A stretch of DNA of 11,737 nucleotides, from contig DDYM01000068.1 of assembly GCA_002347985.1 (NCBI GenBank), positions 1 to 11,737 on the forward strand, written 5' to 3'. The DNA is from Bacteroidetes bacterium UBA2234 (GTDB taxonomy: Bacteria > Bacteroidota > Bacteroidia > NS11-12g > UBA955). How positions within the stretch are numbered: position 1 is the first letter of the stretch; every line of letters starts with the position of its first letter. The notes under the pieces are model-generated. The model did no database searches. It saw only the letters and a program-made list of their open reading frames with translations, and was not told the DNA's origin. Positions 1-7,412 of the stretch are shown one piece after another. Position numbers and translations under genes: made by a program.

Positions 1-522
1 ACTGGTCGTGGTACTGTTGCTACTGGTCGTATCGAGCGTGGTGTGATCAACGTTCAAGATGCTGTAGAAATTATCGGATTTGGTTCACATATGACATCAA
101 CTTGTACTGGAGTAGAAATGTTCCGTAAGTTGTTGGATCGTGGTGAAGCAGGTGATAACGCTGGTATCTTGTTGCGTGGTATCGACAAAAATGATATCCG
201 TCGCGGTATGGTTATCTGTGCTCCTAAGTCAGTTACTCCTCACAAGAAGTTCAAAGCTGAGGTTTACGTATTGAGCAAAGAAGAAGGTGGACGTCATACT
301 CCATTCTTCAACAAGTACCGTCCACAGTTCTACTTCCGTACTACAGACGTAACTGGTGAAATCAGTTTGCCTGCAGGTACTGAAATGATCATGCCTGGTG
401 ATAACGTATCAATTACAGTTGAATTGATTCAGCCTATCGCTATGGAAAAGAACTTGCGTTTCGCTATCCGTGAGGGTGGAAGAACCGTAGGTGCTGGTCA
501 GGTAACTGAGATTATCGAGTAA
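1..522 (+). CDS. tuf: Elongation factor Tu, C-terminal part (domains 2 and 3), 5' truncated by window edge
   Basis: EF-Tu is the cytoplasmic GTPase that carries aminoacyl-tRNA to the ribosomal A site. Only the last 173 codons are here. Reading frame 1 is open from base 1, so the GTG at 43 is an internal valine and not a start. The fragment opens with the domain 2 motif [13 protein letters not shown], then [12 protein letters not shown], and ends in domain 3 with [14 protein letters not shown]. It aligns with E. coli EF-Tu from about residue 221 to the end, so nothing is missing at the C-terminus. The glycines at E. coli positions 257 and 275, where GE2270A-type resistance changes occur, are both kept (fragment residues 37 and 55). 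The G domain with its nucleotide and kirromycin sites lies upstream and cannot be judged. TAA is followed directly by TAG, giving tandem stops. Its position ahead of a tRNA gene and secE recalls the tufB-secE region of E. coli. Confidence 0.98.
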   Translation, partial: TGRGTVATGRIERGVINVQDAVEIIGFGSHMTSTCTGVEMFRKLLDRGEAGDNAGILLRGIDKNDIRRGMVICAPKSVTPHKKFKAEVYVLSKEEGGRHTPFFNKYRPQFYFRTTDVTGEISLPAGTEMIMPGDNVSITVELIQPIAMEKNLRFAIREGGRTVGAGQVTEIIE

Positions 523-536
523 TAGCCGAGCTATTA
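520..536 (+). other. Small inverted repeat on the tuf stop codons
   Basis: TAATAGC at 520-526 and GCTATTA at 530-536 are perfect reverse complements around the 3-base loop CGA. The left arm contains the tandem stops TAA-TAG of tuf. The stem is AT-rich and there is no T-run after it, so it is not a convincing terminator. It could be a minor 3'-end or processing structure, or chance. Confidence 0.4.
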
Positions 537-543
537 AGAATAT

Positions 544-571
544 AATGGGGGCATTGTAAAATGCTCCCATT
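544..571 (+). other. Stem-loop between tuf and tRNA-Trp (possible processing or weak termination signal)
   Basis: The 12-base arms AATGGGGGCATT (544-555) and AATGCTCCCATT (560-571) pair along their full length with one G-U wobble. The loop is GTAA, which in RNA is a GNRA-type tetraloop. The helix ends three bases before the tRNA. What follows is TATACGGGC, with no T-tract, so it looks weak as an intrinsic terminator. More likely roles are stabilising the tuf mRNA end or guiding cleavage between tuf mRNA and the tRNA precursor. The fold is seen directly; the role is inference. Confidence 0.6.
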
Positions 572-574
572 TAT

Positions 575-645
575 ACGGGCATAGTTCAATGGTAGAATAG
601 AGGTCTCCAAAACCTTTGATCAGGGTTCGAATCCTTGTGCCCGTG
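575..645 (+). tRNA. trnW: tRNA-Trp, anticodon CCA
   Basis: The sequence folds as a full cloverleaf. The acceptor stem is ACGGGCA (575-581) with TGCCCGT (638-644), 7 of 7 pairs. The D arm spans 584-598. The anticodon stem is GAGGT (600-604) with ACCTT (612-616), around the loop CTCCAAA, which puts the anticodon CCA at 607-609. The T arm is CAGGG/CCTTG around TTCGAAT. The discriminator base is G645, as expected for tryptophan. CCA is not encoded (the next bases are CTA), so the CCA-adding enzyme must add it. The gene sits 52 bases after tuf and 14 bases before secE on the same strand, so it is probably cut out of a longer transcript. No separate promoter was found for it. Confidence 0.97.
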
Positions 646-659
646 CTAATAAAAGCGCG

Positions 660-857
660 ATGTTTGGAAGAATAAGTAACTATTTCCGTGAGACCAGAGA
701 CGAGTTGGTAAACAAAGTCAGCTGGCCTACATGGGAAGAATTGAGGGAGAGCACATGGATTGTGCTTGTTGCCTCATTATTATTTGCCCTAGTAATATGG
801 GCGCTTGATAGCGTATTGGGTGTTAGTTTGACCCAATTTTATAAATTATTTAAATAA
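660..857 (+). CDS. secE: Preprotein translocase subunit SecE
   Basis: SecE is the small inner-membrane subunit that clamps SecY in the SecYEG protein-conducting channel. The 65-residue product is the short, single-span form found in most bacteria; E. coli SecE has three spans. It starts with an amphipathic stretch (about residues 1-18), then carries the family motif VSWPTWEEL at 20-28, then one hydrophobic segment at about 32-54 and a short tail. ATG at 660 gives the expected N-terminus. No Shine-Dalgarno sequence precedes it. The stop is two bases before the nusG start, the usual secE-nusG pairing, so the two are probably translationally coupled. Confidence 0.96.
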   Translation: MFGRISNYFRETRDELVNKVSWPTWEELRESTWIVLVASLLFALVIWALDSVLGVSLTQFYKLFK

Positions 858-859
858 TC

Positions 860-1411
860 ATGACAACGGCAGAAGACAGACACAAGTGGTACGTAGTTCG
901 TGCAATTACCGGACAAGAAAAGAAGGTAAAGCACAGTATTACGGTTGAGCTCGAGCGCGATCGTAAGAGCGACTTTGTGCCTGAAATTCTGATCCCTACA
1001 GAGAAGGTTTATTTGATTAAGAACGGCAAGAAAGCAATCAAGGAAAGAAATGCATTCCCAGGATACATTTTGATTCATGCAGATTTGTCGGATCCAGAAA
1101 TCATGCCTTTAATAAAGAGTGTTACGGGTGTAGTTGGTTTCTTGGGTTCCAAGGATCAACCCGTTCCATTGCGTCCAAACGAGTTAAGTCGTATTCTCGG
1201 AACTGCCGATAGCTTAAGCGATTCAGAGGCAATGGATGAAGAACACTTCTTGGTAGGAGAGTCAGTGAAAGTAGTAGACGGACCGTTCAATGATTTTGAC
1301 GGTGTGATCGAAGAAGTAAACGAAGAAAAGCGCAAGCTCAAGGTGATGGTGAAGATTTTCGGTCGCCGCACACCACTTGAGTTAAATTATAACCAAATAC
1401 AAAAATTGTAA
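860..1411 (+). CDS. nusG: Transcription termination/antitermination factor NusG
   Basis: NusG binds RNA polymerase across the clamp and promotes processive elongation. Its KOW domain contacts Rho or the ribosomal protein S10. The 183-residue product has the standard two domains. The NGN domain starts at about residue 9 with [15 protein letters not shown] and includes the hallmark FPGYI at 66-70 and VTGVVGFLG at 88-96. The C-terminal KOW domain covers about 132-183, with [15 protein letters not shown] at 140-154. Its partner β' (rpoC) is encoded in the same cluster. There is no insert of the long Bacteroidota UpxY/Tra-like type, so this is the housekeeping paralogue. The start is ATG at 860, two bases after the secE stop. 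rplK begins eight bases after the stop. Confidence 0.98.
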   Translation: MTTAEDRHKWYVVRAITGQEKKVKHSITVELERDRKSDFVPEILIPTEKVYLIKNGKKAIKERNAFPGYILIHADLSDPEIMPLIKSVTGVVGFLGSKDQPVPLRPNELSRILGTADSLSDSEAMDEEHFLVGESVKVVDGPFNDFDGVIEEVNEEKRKLKVMVKIFGRRTPLELNYNQIQKL

Positions 1412-1419
1412 CAGTAACA

Positions 1420-1857
1420 ATGGCAAAAGAAATAACAGGTTTCGTCAAGCTCCAGGTAAAAGGTGGTCAAGCAAACCCAGCGCCTCCAATCGGTCCGGCT
1501 TTGGGTTCAAAAGGTTTGAACATCATGGATTTTTGCAAACAATTCAATGCGCGCACACAGGACAAAATGGGGAAGGTGTTGCCAGTCGTGATTTCAGTCT
1601 ATTCAGACAAATCATTCGACTTCATCATCAAAACACCCCCAGTGGCAACTCAATTGTTGGAAGCTACCAAGCTCCAAAAAGGCTCAACAGAACCAAACCG
1701 TAAGAAGGTAGGTTCAGTAACTTGGGATGTGGTTAAAACCATCGCTCAAGACAAAATGCCTGATTTGAATTGCTTCACTGTAGAGTCTGCCATGAAATTG
1801 GTTGCAGGTACAGCCCGCAGTATGGGTATCACGGTAACAGGGGATGCCCCATTTTAA
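1420..1857 (+). CDS. rplK: 50S ribosomal protein L11 (uL11)
   Basis: L11 binds the 23S rRNA GTPase-associated centre and helps elongation factors act. It is also needed for RelA activation during stringent response in species studied. The 145-residue length is typical. The N-terminal domain carries [20 protein letters not shown] at 19-38, with prolines at 22 and 26, the positions contacted by thiopeptides such as thiostrepton. The C-terminal RNA-binding domain covers about 75-145 and includes [12 protein letters not shown] at 94-105. ATG at 1420 gives the canonical [13 protein letters not shown] start. There is no Shine-Dalgarno sequence; the leader is GTAACA. It forms the usual pair with rplA, which starts 12 bases downstream. 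Confidence 0.98.
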   Translation: MAKEITGFVKLQVKGGQANPAPPIGPALGSKGLNIMDFCKQFNARTQDKMGKVLPVVISVYSDKSFDFIIKTPPVATQLLEATKLQKGSTEPNRKKVGSVTWDVVKTIAQDKMPDLNCFTVESAMKLVAGTARSMGITVTGDAPF

Positions 1858-1869
1858 TTGATTTGAATT

Positions 1870-2565
1870 ATGAAAGTTGGTAAAAAAAGAAAAGAAGCGG
1901 AAGCTAAATACGACAACACCAAGTCGTATACTTTGCTTGAGGCTAGTAACATCCTTAAGCAAATTTCAACCACCAAATTTGATGCATCGGTAGATATCGA
2001 TGTACGTTTGGGTGTAGATCCTCGTCAAGCCAATCAAATGGTTCGTGGCGTTGCATCTTTGCCTCACGGTTTGGGTAAGGTGGTTCGTACGTTGGTACTT
2101 TGTACTTCTGATAAAGAGCAGGAAGCACGCGATGCGGGTGCTGACCACGTAGGTTTGGACGATTATATCGAAAAGATCGCTGGTGGTTGGACCGATATCG
2201 ATATCATCATTGCCGTTCCTAGCGTAATGGCAAAGTTGGGTCGTTTGGGTAAAATTTTGGGTCCTCGTAACCTAATGCCAAACCCAAAGAGCGGAACAGT
2301 TACTTTGGAAGTTGGAAAAGCTGTAACTGAGGTTAAAGCGGGTAAGATCGACTTCAAGGTTGACAAGACGGGTATCATCCATACATCCATTGGAAAGGTA
2401 TCTTTTGATTCAGATAAGTTGAGTGAAAATGCATTGGAATTGGTGCAAGTATTGCAAAGATTGAAGCCAAGTGCTGCGAAGGGAACGTATTTCCGCAGTA
2501 TCTTCATGAGCAGTACAATGAGCCCCAGTGTGAGTATAGACATTAAATCAATCCCAGGATTATAA
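1870..2565 (+). CDS. rplA: 50S ribosomal protein L1 (uL1)
   Basis: L1 forms the mobile L1 stalk of the large subunit, which guides release of deacylated tRNA from the E site. In E. coli it also represses its own rplKA mRNA. The 231-residue product is full length. The L1 signature lies at about 115-145, with [20 protein letters not shown] clearly visible at 123-142. The two-domain layout is intact: domain I from both ends, domain II at about 70-160. ATG at 1870 gives the expected basic N-terminus [11 protein letters not shown]. The leader is A/T-rich and has no Shine-Dalgarno sequence. rplJ starts three bases after its stop. Confidence 0.98.
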   Translation: MKVGKKRKEAEAKYDNTKSYTLLEASNILKQISTTKFDASVDIDVRLGVDPRQANQMVRGVASLPHGLGKVVRTLVLCTSDKEQEARDAGADHVGLDDYIEKIAGGWTDIDIIIAVPSVMAKLGRLGKILGPRNLMPNPKSGTVTLEVGKAVTEVKAGKIDFKVDKTGIIHTSIGKVSFDSDKLSENALELVQVLQRLKPSAAKGTYFRSIFMSSTMSPSVSIDIKSIPGL

Positions 2566-2568
2566 GCG

Positions 2569-3090
2569 ATGAATAAGGCAGATAAATCAACAGTGGTTGC
2601 CGAGTTAACCGAGACTTTCAAGACAAACAGCTTTGTTTATCTTACTGATACTACGGGTCTAACTGCAAACCAAACCAACCAATTGCGTCGCATGTTGTTC
2701 GAACGTGGTGTAGAGATGCGCATGGTGAAGAACACTTTGTTGCGTATTGCAATGGAGCAGAGCGGTAAAGATTTTGGCGATTTGAAAAGTGTTCTGAAGG
2801 GCACAACTTGTGTGATGACAGCGGAGTCTCAAAAGGCCCCTGCAGAATCAATCAAGGATTTCCGCGCTACTTCTCCTAACGTTTTGTTGAAAGGTGCTTG
2901 GATTGATAATTCAGTATTTATTGGAGACGACCAATTGGCGGCTTTGATAAAGTTGAAGTCAAGAGAAGAATTGATCGGCGAAATCATCGGTTTGTTGCAA
3001 TCTCCCATCAAGAATGTTATTGGTGCATTGCAAGCTAGCGGACCACAAAAAATTGGCGGCTTAATTAAGGCGCTTGAAGAAAGAAACTAA
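2569..3090 (+). CDS. rplJ: 50S ribosomal protein L10 (uL10)
   Basis: L10 anchors L7/L12 dimers to the ribosome and, with L11, forms the base of the stalk that recruits translation factors. The 173 residues show the N-terminal rRNA-binding domain with [15 protein letters not shown] at 47-61, and a C-terminal helix (about 135-172) of the type that carries L7/L12 dimers. The family is usually about 165-175 residues. The start ATG at 2569 is three bases after the rplA stop. The only Shine-Dalgarno-like string is AGGA, nine bases upstream inside the rplA codons for PG; this may be chance. A leader site for L10-L12 autoregulation, as in E. coli, would have to lie inside rplA here. Confidence 0.97.
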   Translation: MNKADKSTVVAELTETFKTNSFVYLTDTTGLTANQTNQLRRMLFERGVEMRMVKNTLLRIAMEQSGKDFGDLKSVLKGTTCVMTAESQKAPAESIKDFRATSPNVLLKGAWIDNSVFIGDDQLAALIKLKSREELIGEIIGLLQSPIKNVIGALQASGPQKIGGLIKALEERN

Positions 3091-3117
3091 ACAAAAAAAC
3101 ACTTAAATTAAATAACA
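3091..3117 (+). promoter_or_regulatory. G-free, A-rich translation leader of rplL
   Basis: All 27 bases between rplJ and rplL lack G, and the stretch is mostly A and T, with A at -3 and -6 from the ATG. In Bacteroidota, initiation commonly relies on A-rich unstructured leaders in place of a Shine-Dalgarno sequence. L7/L12 is needed in several copies per ribosome, so a strong start is expected here. The composition is seen; the enhancer role is inference. Confidence 0.5.
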
Positions 3118-3495
3118 ATGGTAGATTTAAAAGAATTCGCGAACCAGTTGGTAAACCTTACTGTAAAAGAGGTTAACGAGCTTGCTCAAATTTTGAAAGA
3201 AGAGCATGGCATTGAGCCTGCAGCTGCTGCTGTGGCTGTTGCTGCGCCTGCTGCAGGTGGTGGCGAAGCTGCTGCTGCTGAGCAATCAGAATTTGACGTA
3301 ATCTTGGTAAGCGCAGGTGATGCCAAATTGCAGATCGTTAAGATCGTGAAAGATTTGACAGGCTTGGGCTTGAAAGAAGCAAAAGACTTAGTAGACGGTG
3401 CTCCTAAGGCAGTAAAAGAGAAGGTTTCTAAAGCAGAAGCCGAAGATTTTGCAGCTAAATTGAAAGAGGCCGGTGCTACAGTTGAAATTAAGTAA
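3118..3495 (+). CDS. rplL: 50S ribosomal protein L7/L12 (bL12)
   Basis: L7/L12 is the multi-copy stalk protein that recruits EF-Tu, EF-G and IF2 and stimulates their GTPase activity. The 125-residue product has all three parts: the N-terminal dimerisation and L10-binding domain (1-32), a flexible Ala/Gly hinge (about 34-54, with [21 protein letters not shown]), and the globular C-terminal domain (57-125) containing [20 protein letters not shown] at 75-94, the helix surface that binds factors. ATG at 3118 gives the standard start [15 protein letters not shown]. It follows rplJ after a G-free leader. A strong hairpin lies 16 bases after its stop and separates it from rpoB. Confidence 0.98.
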   Translation: MVDLKEFANQLVNLTVKEVNELAQILKEEHGIEPAAAAVAVAAPAAGGGEAAAAEQSEFDVILVSAGDAKLQIVKIVKDLTGLGLKEAKDLVDGAPKAVKEKVSKAEAEDFAAKLKEAGATVEIK

Positions 3496-3511
3496 GCACT
3501 CTCCCAATTAA

Positions 3512-3553
3512 CCCTAAGGCCCCGGATATTCCGCGGGCCTTTTGGGCGTTTTT
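3512..3553 (+). terminator. Terminator-like hairpin (probable attenuator) between rplL and rpoB
   Basis: AAGGCCC (3516-3522) pairs with GGGCCTT (3535-3541). The inner CGG/CCG (3523-3525 with 3531-3533) stacks on it past a bulged C3534, closing the loop ATATT. CCC at 3512-3514 can pair with GGG at 3544-3546 as a lower stem. The T-run TTTTT follows at 3549-3553. This is the strongest intrinsic-terminator candidate in the window. Because rpoB and rpoC lie straight downstream and no promoter is evident between, partial termination is the likely effect. That would set polymerase subunit output below ribosomal protein output. E. coli has a known attenuator at the same junction. The structure is seen; the partial read-through is inferred. 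Confidence 0.7.
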
Positions 3554-3592
3554 AGTACCAACACCACTGTCAAACCATTAACAATAAAAAAA

Positions 3593-6500
3593 TTGAGCAC
3601 CACACACAACAAAAGGATCTCATTTGGTAAGGTAAAACACGCCATTGAGTACCCTGATTTTCTGGACGTACAACTCCAATCTTTCCAAGAGTTTTTCCAG
3701 TTAGATACACCCGCTGACAAGCGTGAGGGAGAAGGATTGTTTGAAGTTTTTCGTGAGAACTTCCCTATCACCGATACTCGCAACATCTTTGTGTTGGAAT
3801 TCCTTGATTATTTCGTGGATCCCCCAAGATATGTCATCAATGAGTGTATCGAACGCGGCTTAACTTACGCTGTGCCTTTGAAGGCAAAGTTGAAGTTGAG
3901 TTGTAATGATCCAGAGCATGAAGACTTTCAAACCATTGTTCAGGACGTTTATTTGGGAACCATCCCTTACATGTCGCCCAATGGAACTTTTATCATCAAT
4001 GGTGCTGAACGCGTTATCGTAAGTCAGTTGCACCGTTCACCTGGTGTATTCTTTGGCCAGAGTGTTCACAGCAACGGAACAAAATTGTATTCTGCGCGTG
4101 TAATTCCTTTCAAAGGTTCTTGGATTGAATTTGCCACAGATGTGAACGCGGTTATGTACGCTTACATCGATCGTAAGAAGAAGTTCCCAGTAACTACATT
4201 GTTGCGTGCCATCGGTTTTGAGAGTGATAAAGACATCCTCGACATCTTTGGTTTGAGCGAAGAGGTAAAAGTGTCAAAAGCTGGCTTGAAGCGTGTGATT
4301 GGCAGAAAATTGGCAGCAAGGGTATTGCGCACTTGGATTGAGGATTTTGTGGATGAAGATACAGGTGAAGTGGTAAGTATCGAACGTAACGAGGTGATCT
4401 TGGAACGTGATACTTTGTTGGCTGAAGACCATATTGATATTATTGTTGAAGCAGGAGTGAAATCAATCATTTTGAATGCTGAATCTGAAAATGGTATCAG
4501 CTATGATGTGATTTATAACACTTTGCAAAAAGATACTTCGAACAACGGAAAAGAAGCGTTGGAAGTAATCTACCGTCAGTTGCGGAATGCAGATCCACCG
4601 GATGAAGAAACAGCCCGTGGAATCATCGAGCGTTTGTTCTTCTCAGACAAGCGTTATGATTTGGGTGAAGTAGGTCGTTACCGTATTAACAAGAAATTGG
4701 AAATCAATACTCCAATGGAAGTACGTGTATTGACAAAAGACGATATTATCAGTATCATCAAGTATTTGATTGAATTGTACAACGGTTCAGAAATCTTGGA
4801 TGATATTGATCACTTGAGTAACCGTCGTGTCCGCACCGTAGGTGAGCAGTTGTATGCTCAGTTTGGTGTTGGTTTGGCACGTATGGCTAGAACAATTCGT
4901 GAGAAGATGAACATTCGCGACAATGAAGTATTTACCCCACAAGATTTGGTGAATGCACGTACATTGTCGAGTGTGATCAACTCATTCTTCGGAACCAACC
5001 AGTTGAGTCAGTTCTTAGATCAAATCAATCCTTTGGCAGAAATTACGCACAAACGTCGTTTGAGCGCACTTGGACCAGGTGGATTGAGTCGTGAACGTGC
5101 TGGTTTTGAAGTTCGTGACGTACACTACACCCACTACGGTCGTTTGTGTACCATCGAAACGCCAGAAGGACCTAACATTGGTTTGATTTCTTCTTTGTGT
5201 GTTCACGCGAAGATCAATGGAATGGGCTTCTTGGAAACGCCTTACCGTAAGGTGGTAAATGGTAAAGTGGAAAGTGGTATCGTTTATCTTTCTGCAGAGG
5301 AAGAGGATGGTAAGACAATCGCTCAGGCCAATGCCGAATTAGACGAAAAAGGAAACTTTATGACTACGTTGGTGAAGAGCCGTAAGGAAGGTGACTTCCC
5401 ATTGGTGAATCCAGCGCAGTTAGAATATATGGACGTAGCTCCAAACCAAATCGTATCGATTGCGGCTTCATTGATTCCTTTCTTGGAGCATGATGATGCA
5501 AACCGTGCGTTGATGGGATCTAACATGCAGCGTCAGGCCGTTCCATTGTTGCGTCCTGAAGCTCCGATTGTAGGTACCGGTTTGGAAGAAAAAGTGGCTC
5601 GCGACAGTCGTTCCTTGATCAATGCCGAAGGCAATGGTGAAGTGGTTTATGTTGACTCTCGTGAGATTCGCATTCGTTACGACCACAACGAGTTTGACGA
5701 TTTAGTAAGTTTCACAGGGGATACCAAAACGTATTACTTGATTAAATTCCGTAGAACCAACCAAAACTCTTGTATCAACCTTCGTCCGATTGTGAAAAAG
5801 GGTGATAGAGTGAGCAAAGGTCAGGTTTTGTGTGAAGGTTATGCTACCCAAGGCGGTGAATTGGCATTGGGAAGAAACTTGCGTGTGGCTTACATGCCAT
5901 GGCAGGGTTATAACTTCGAGGATGCGATTGTAATCTCTGAAAAAGTAGTAAAAGACGATTGGTACACAACCGTTTACATTACTGAATACGAATTGGAAGT
6001 TCGCGATACGAAGCGTGGTGAGGAAGAGTTAACGAACGACATTCCGAACGTAAGTGAGGAAATGACACGTAACTTGGACGATAACGGTTTGATTCGCGTA
6101 GGAGCAGAGGTAAAAGAAGGTGATATTCTGATTGGTAAAATCACTCCAAAGGGTGAGACTGAACCATCTCCAGAAGAGAAACTTTTGCGTGCCATCTTTG
6201 GTGACAAGGCGGGTGACGTGAAAGACGCTTCTTTGAAAGCTTCTCCAGGTGCACAGGGCGTTGTGATTGACAAAAAATTATTCTCTAAGAGCAAAAAAGA
6301 TAAGGGAACCCGCACAGGTGACAAATCTCGTTTGTCTAAGATGGATGATGATCATCGCAAGGAATTGGGCATGTTGAAAGACGAATTGGTGAAGAAATTG
6401 TTCCAGTTGGTGGGCGGAAAAACCTCTCAAGGTGTATATAATATGTACAGCGAAGAGTTGATTCCAAAGGGAACCAAGTTTACTCAAAAGAACTTGATGA

Positions 6501-7396
6501 GCATTGATTACAGCAATGTGAACTACCACAATTGGACCAGTGATGCCGATAAGAACACTTTGGTTGTACGTTGTTTAACCAACTACATCAACGTGAACAA
6601 CGAAAAAGTTACAAACTACAAGCGTGAGCATTACTCAATCAGTGTGGGTGATGAATTGCCAACAGGTATCCTACAATTGGCTAAGGTATATGTAGCCAAT
6701 AAGCGTAAGTTGAAAGTGGGTGATAAGATGGCAGGACGTCACGGAAACAAGGGTATTGTTGCCCGTATTGTTCGTGAAGAGGATATGCCATTCTTGAATG
6801 ATGGAACTCCGATGGACATCGTGTTGAACCCATTGGGTGTACCTTCACGTATGAACTTGGGTCAGATCTACGAAACTGTTTTGGCTTGGGCCGGAAAAGA
6901 AATGGGAGTGCGTTTTGCAACACCAATCTTTGATGGTGCTACCATGGCTGAAATTGATGAGGTAACTGAAAAAGCGGGTATTCCTAAGAACGGTTTGGTT
7001 TATTTGAATGATGGTTTGAGTGGTGACAGATTTGATCAACCAACAACAGTAGGTATTACTTACATGTTGAAATTGGGTCACATGGTTGATGATAAGATGC
7101 ACGCTCGTTCAATCGGACCATACTCATTGATTACGCAACAACCATTGGGTGGTAAAGCCCAGTTTGGTGGTCAGCGTTTTGGTGAGATGGAGGTTTGGGC
7201 ATTGGAAGCATTTGGTGCGGCCAATATCTTACGTGAGATCTTAACAGTGAAGTCGGACGACATTACTGGTAGGGCGAAAGCGTATGAAGCCATCGTAAAA
7301 GGTGATAACATCACCAACATCGGTACCCCTGAGTCATTTAACGTATTGCTGCACGAGCTCCGCGGTTTGGGCTTGGAAGTAACATTTATGGATTAA
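3593..7396 (+). CDS. rpoB: DNA-directed RNA polymerase subunit beta
   Basis: β forms, with β', the catalytic core of RNA polymerase and carries the rifampicin pocket. No ATG lies between the rplL stop and the conserved EYPDFLDVQ segment. TTG at 3593 gives 1267 residues starting [15 protein letters not shown], in register with other Bacteroidota β proteins of about 1270 residues. The frame stays open back to a TTG at 3542, but that one lies in the terminator stem. From the 3593 start, the rifampicin region is at about 469-495 with [13 protein letters not shown], the NFEDA acidic pair is at 776-777, and [11 protein letters not shown] with the active-site lysines 1045 and 1053 is at 1043-1053. 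The C-terminus ends [19 protein letters not shown]. An insert rich in K/D/E lies at about 895-1015. The leader before TTG has an A7 run and no Shine-Dalgarno sequence. The gene is certain; the start is likely. Confidence 0.97.
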   Translation: MSTTHNKRISFGKVKHAIEYPDFLDVQLQSFQEFFQLDTPADKREGEGLFEVFRENFPITDTRNIFVLEFLDYFVDPPRYVINECIERGLTYAVPLKAKLKLSCNDPEHEDFQTIVQDVYLGTIPYMSPNGTFIINGAERVIVSQLHRSPGVFFGQSVHSNGTKLYSARVIPFKGSWIEFATDVNAVMYAYIDRKKKFPVTTLLRAIGFESDKDILDIFGLSEEVKVSKAGLKRVIGRKLAARVLRTWIEDFVDEDTGEVVSIERNEVILERDTLLAEDHIDIIVEAGVKSIILNAESENGISYDVIYNTLQKDTSNNGKEALEVIYRQLRNADPPDEETARGIIERLFFSDKRYDLGEVGRYRINKKLEINTPMEVRVLTKDDIISIIKYLIELYNGSEILDDIDHLSNRRVRTVGEQLYAQFGVGLARMARTIREKMNIRDNEVFTPQDLVNARTLSSVINSFFGTNQLSQFLDQINPLAEITHKRRLSALGPGGLSRERAGFEVRDVHYTHYGRLCTIETPEGPNIGLISSLCVHAKINGMGFLETPYRKVVNGKVESGIVYLSAEEEDGKTIAQANAELDEKGNFMTTLVKSRKEGDFPLVNPAQLEYMDVAPNQIVSIAASLIPFLEHDDANRALMGSNMQRQAVPLLRPEAPIVGTGLEEKVARDSRSLINAEGNGEVVYVDSREIRIRYDHNEFDDLVSFTGDTKTYYLIKFRRTNQNSCINLRPIVKKGDRVSKGQVLCEGYATQGGELALGRNLRVAYMPWQGYNFEDAIVISEKVVKDDWYTTVYITEYELEVRDTKRGEEELTNDIPNVSEEMTRNLDDNGLIRVGAEVKEGDILIGKITPKGETEPSPEEKLLRAIFGDKAGDVKDASLKASPGAQGVVIDKKLFSKSKKDKGTRTGDKSRLSKMDDDHRKELGMLKDELVKKLFQLVGGKTSQGVYNMYSEELIPKGTKFTQKNLMSIDYSNVNYHNWTSDADKNTLVVRCLTNYINVNNEKVTNYKREHYSISVGDELPTGILQLAKVYVANKRKLKVGDKMAGRHGNKGIVARIVREEDMPFLNDGTPMDIVLNPLGVPSRMNLGQIYETVLAWAGKEMGVRFATPIFDGATMAEIDEVTEKAGIPKNGLVYLNDGLSGDRFDQPTTVGITYMLKLGHMVDDKMHARSIGPYSLITQQPLGGKAQFGGQRFGEMEVWALEAFGAANILREILTVKSDDITGRAKAYEAIVKGDNITNIGTPESFNVLLHELRGLGLEVTFMD

Positions 7397-7412
7397 TCCC
7401 TAAAAACCAATC

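Noticed and set aside
43..45. GTG as start of a separate 159-codon gene
   Set aside because: The frame is open from base 1 and the upstream codons encode the conserved EF-Tu domain 2 motif, so this GTG is an internal valine of a gene cut by the window edge.
541..546. TATAAT as a promoter -10 for tRNA-Trp/secE
   Set aside because: It matches the E. coli -10 but has no -35 partner at the right spacing, and the Bacteroidota-type TAnnTTTG motif is absent from the spacer. A single 6-base match in an AT-rich spacer is weak.
2163..2621. Open frame on the - strand opposite rplA and the rplJ start (152 codons)
   Set aside because: It overlaps two intact ribosomal genes and resembles no protein family I know; it is a shadow of the sense codons.
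3542..3544. TTG at 3542 as the rpoB start
   Set aside because: It lies in the stem/T-run of the terminator-like hairpin and adds 17 residues with no match to known β N-termini. TTG at 3593 gives the conserved N-terminus and length.
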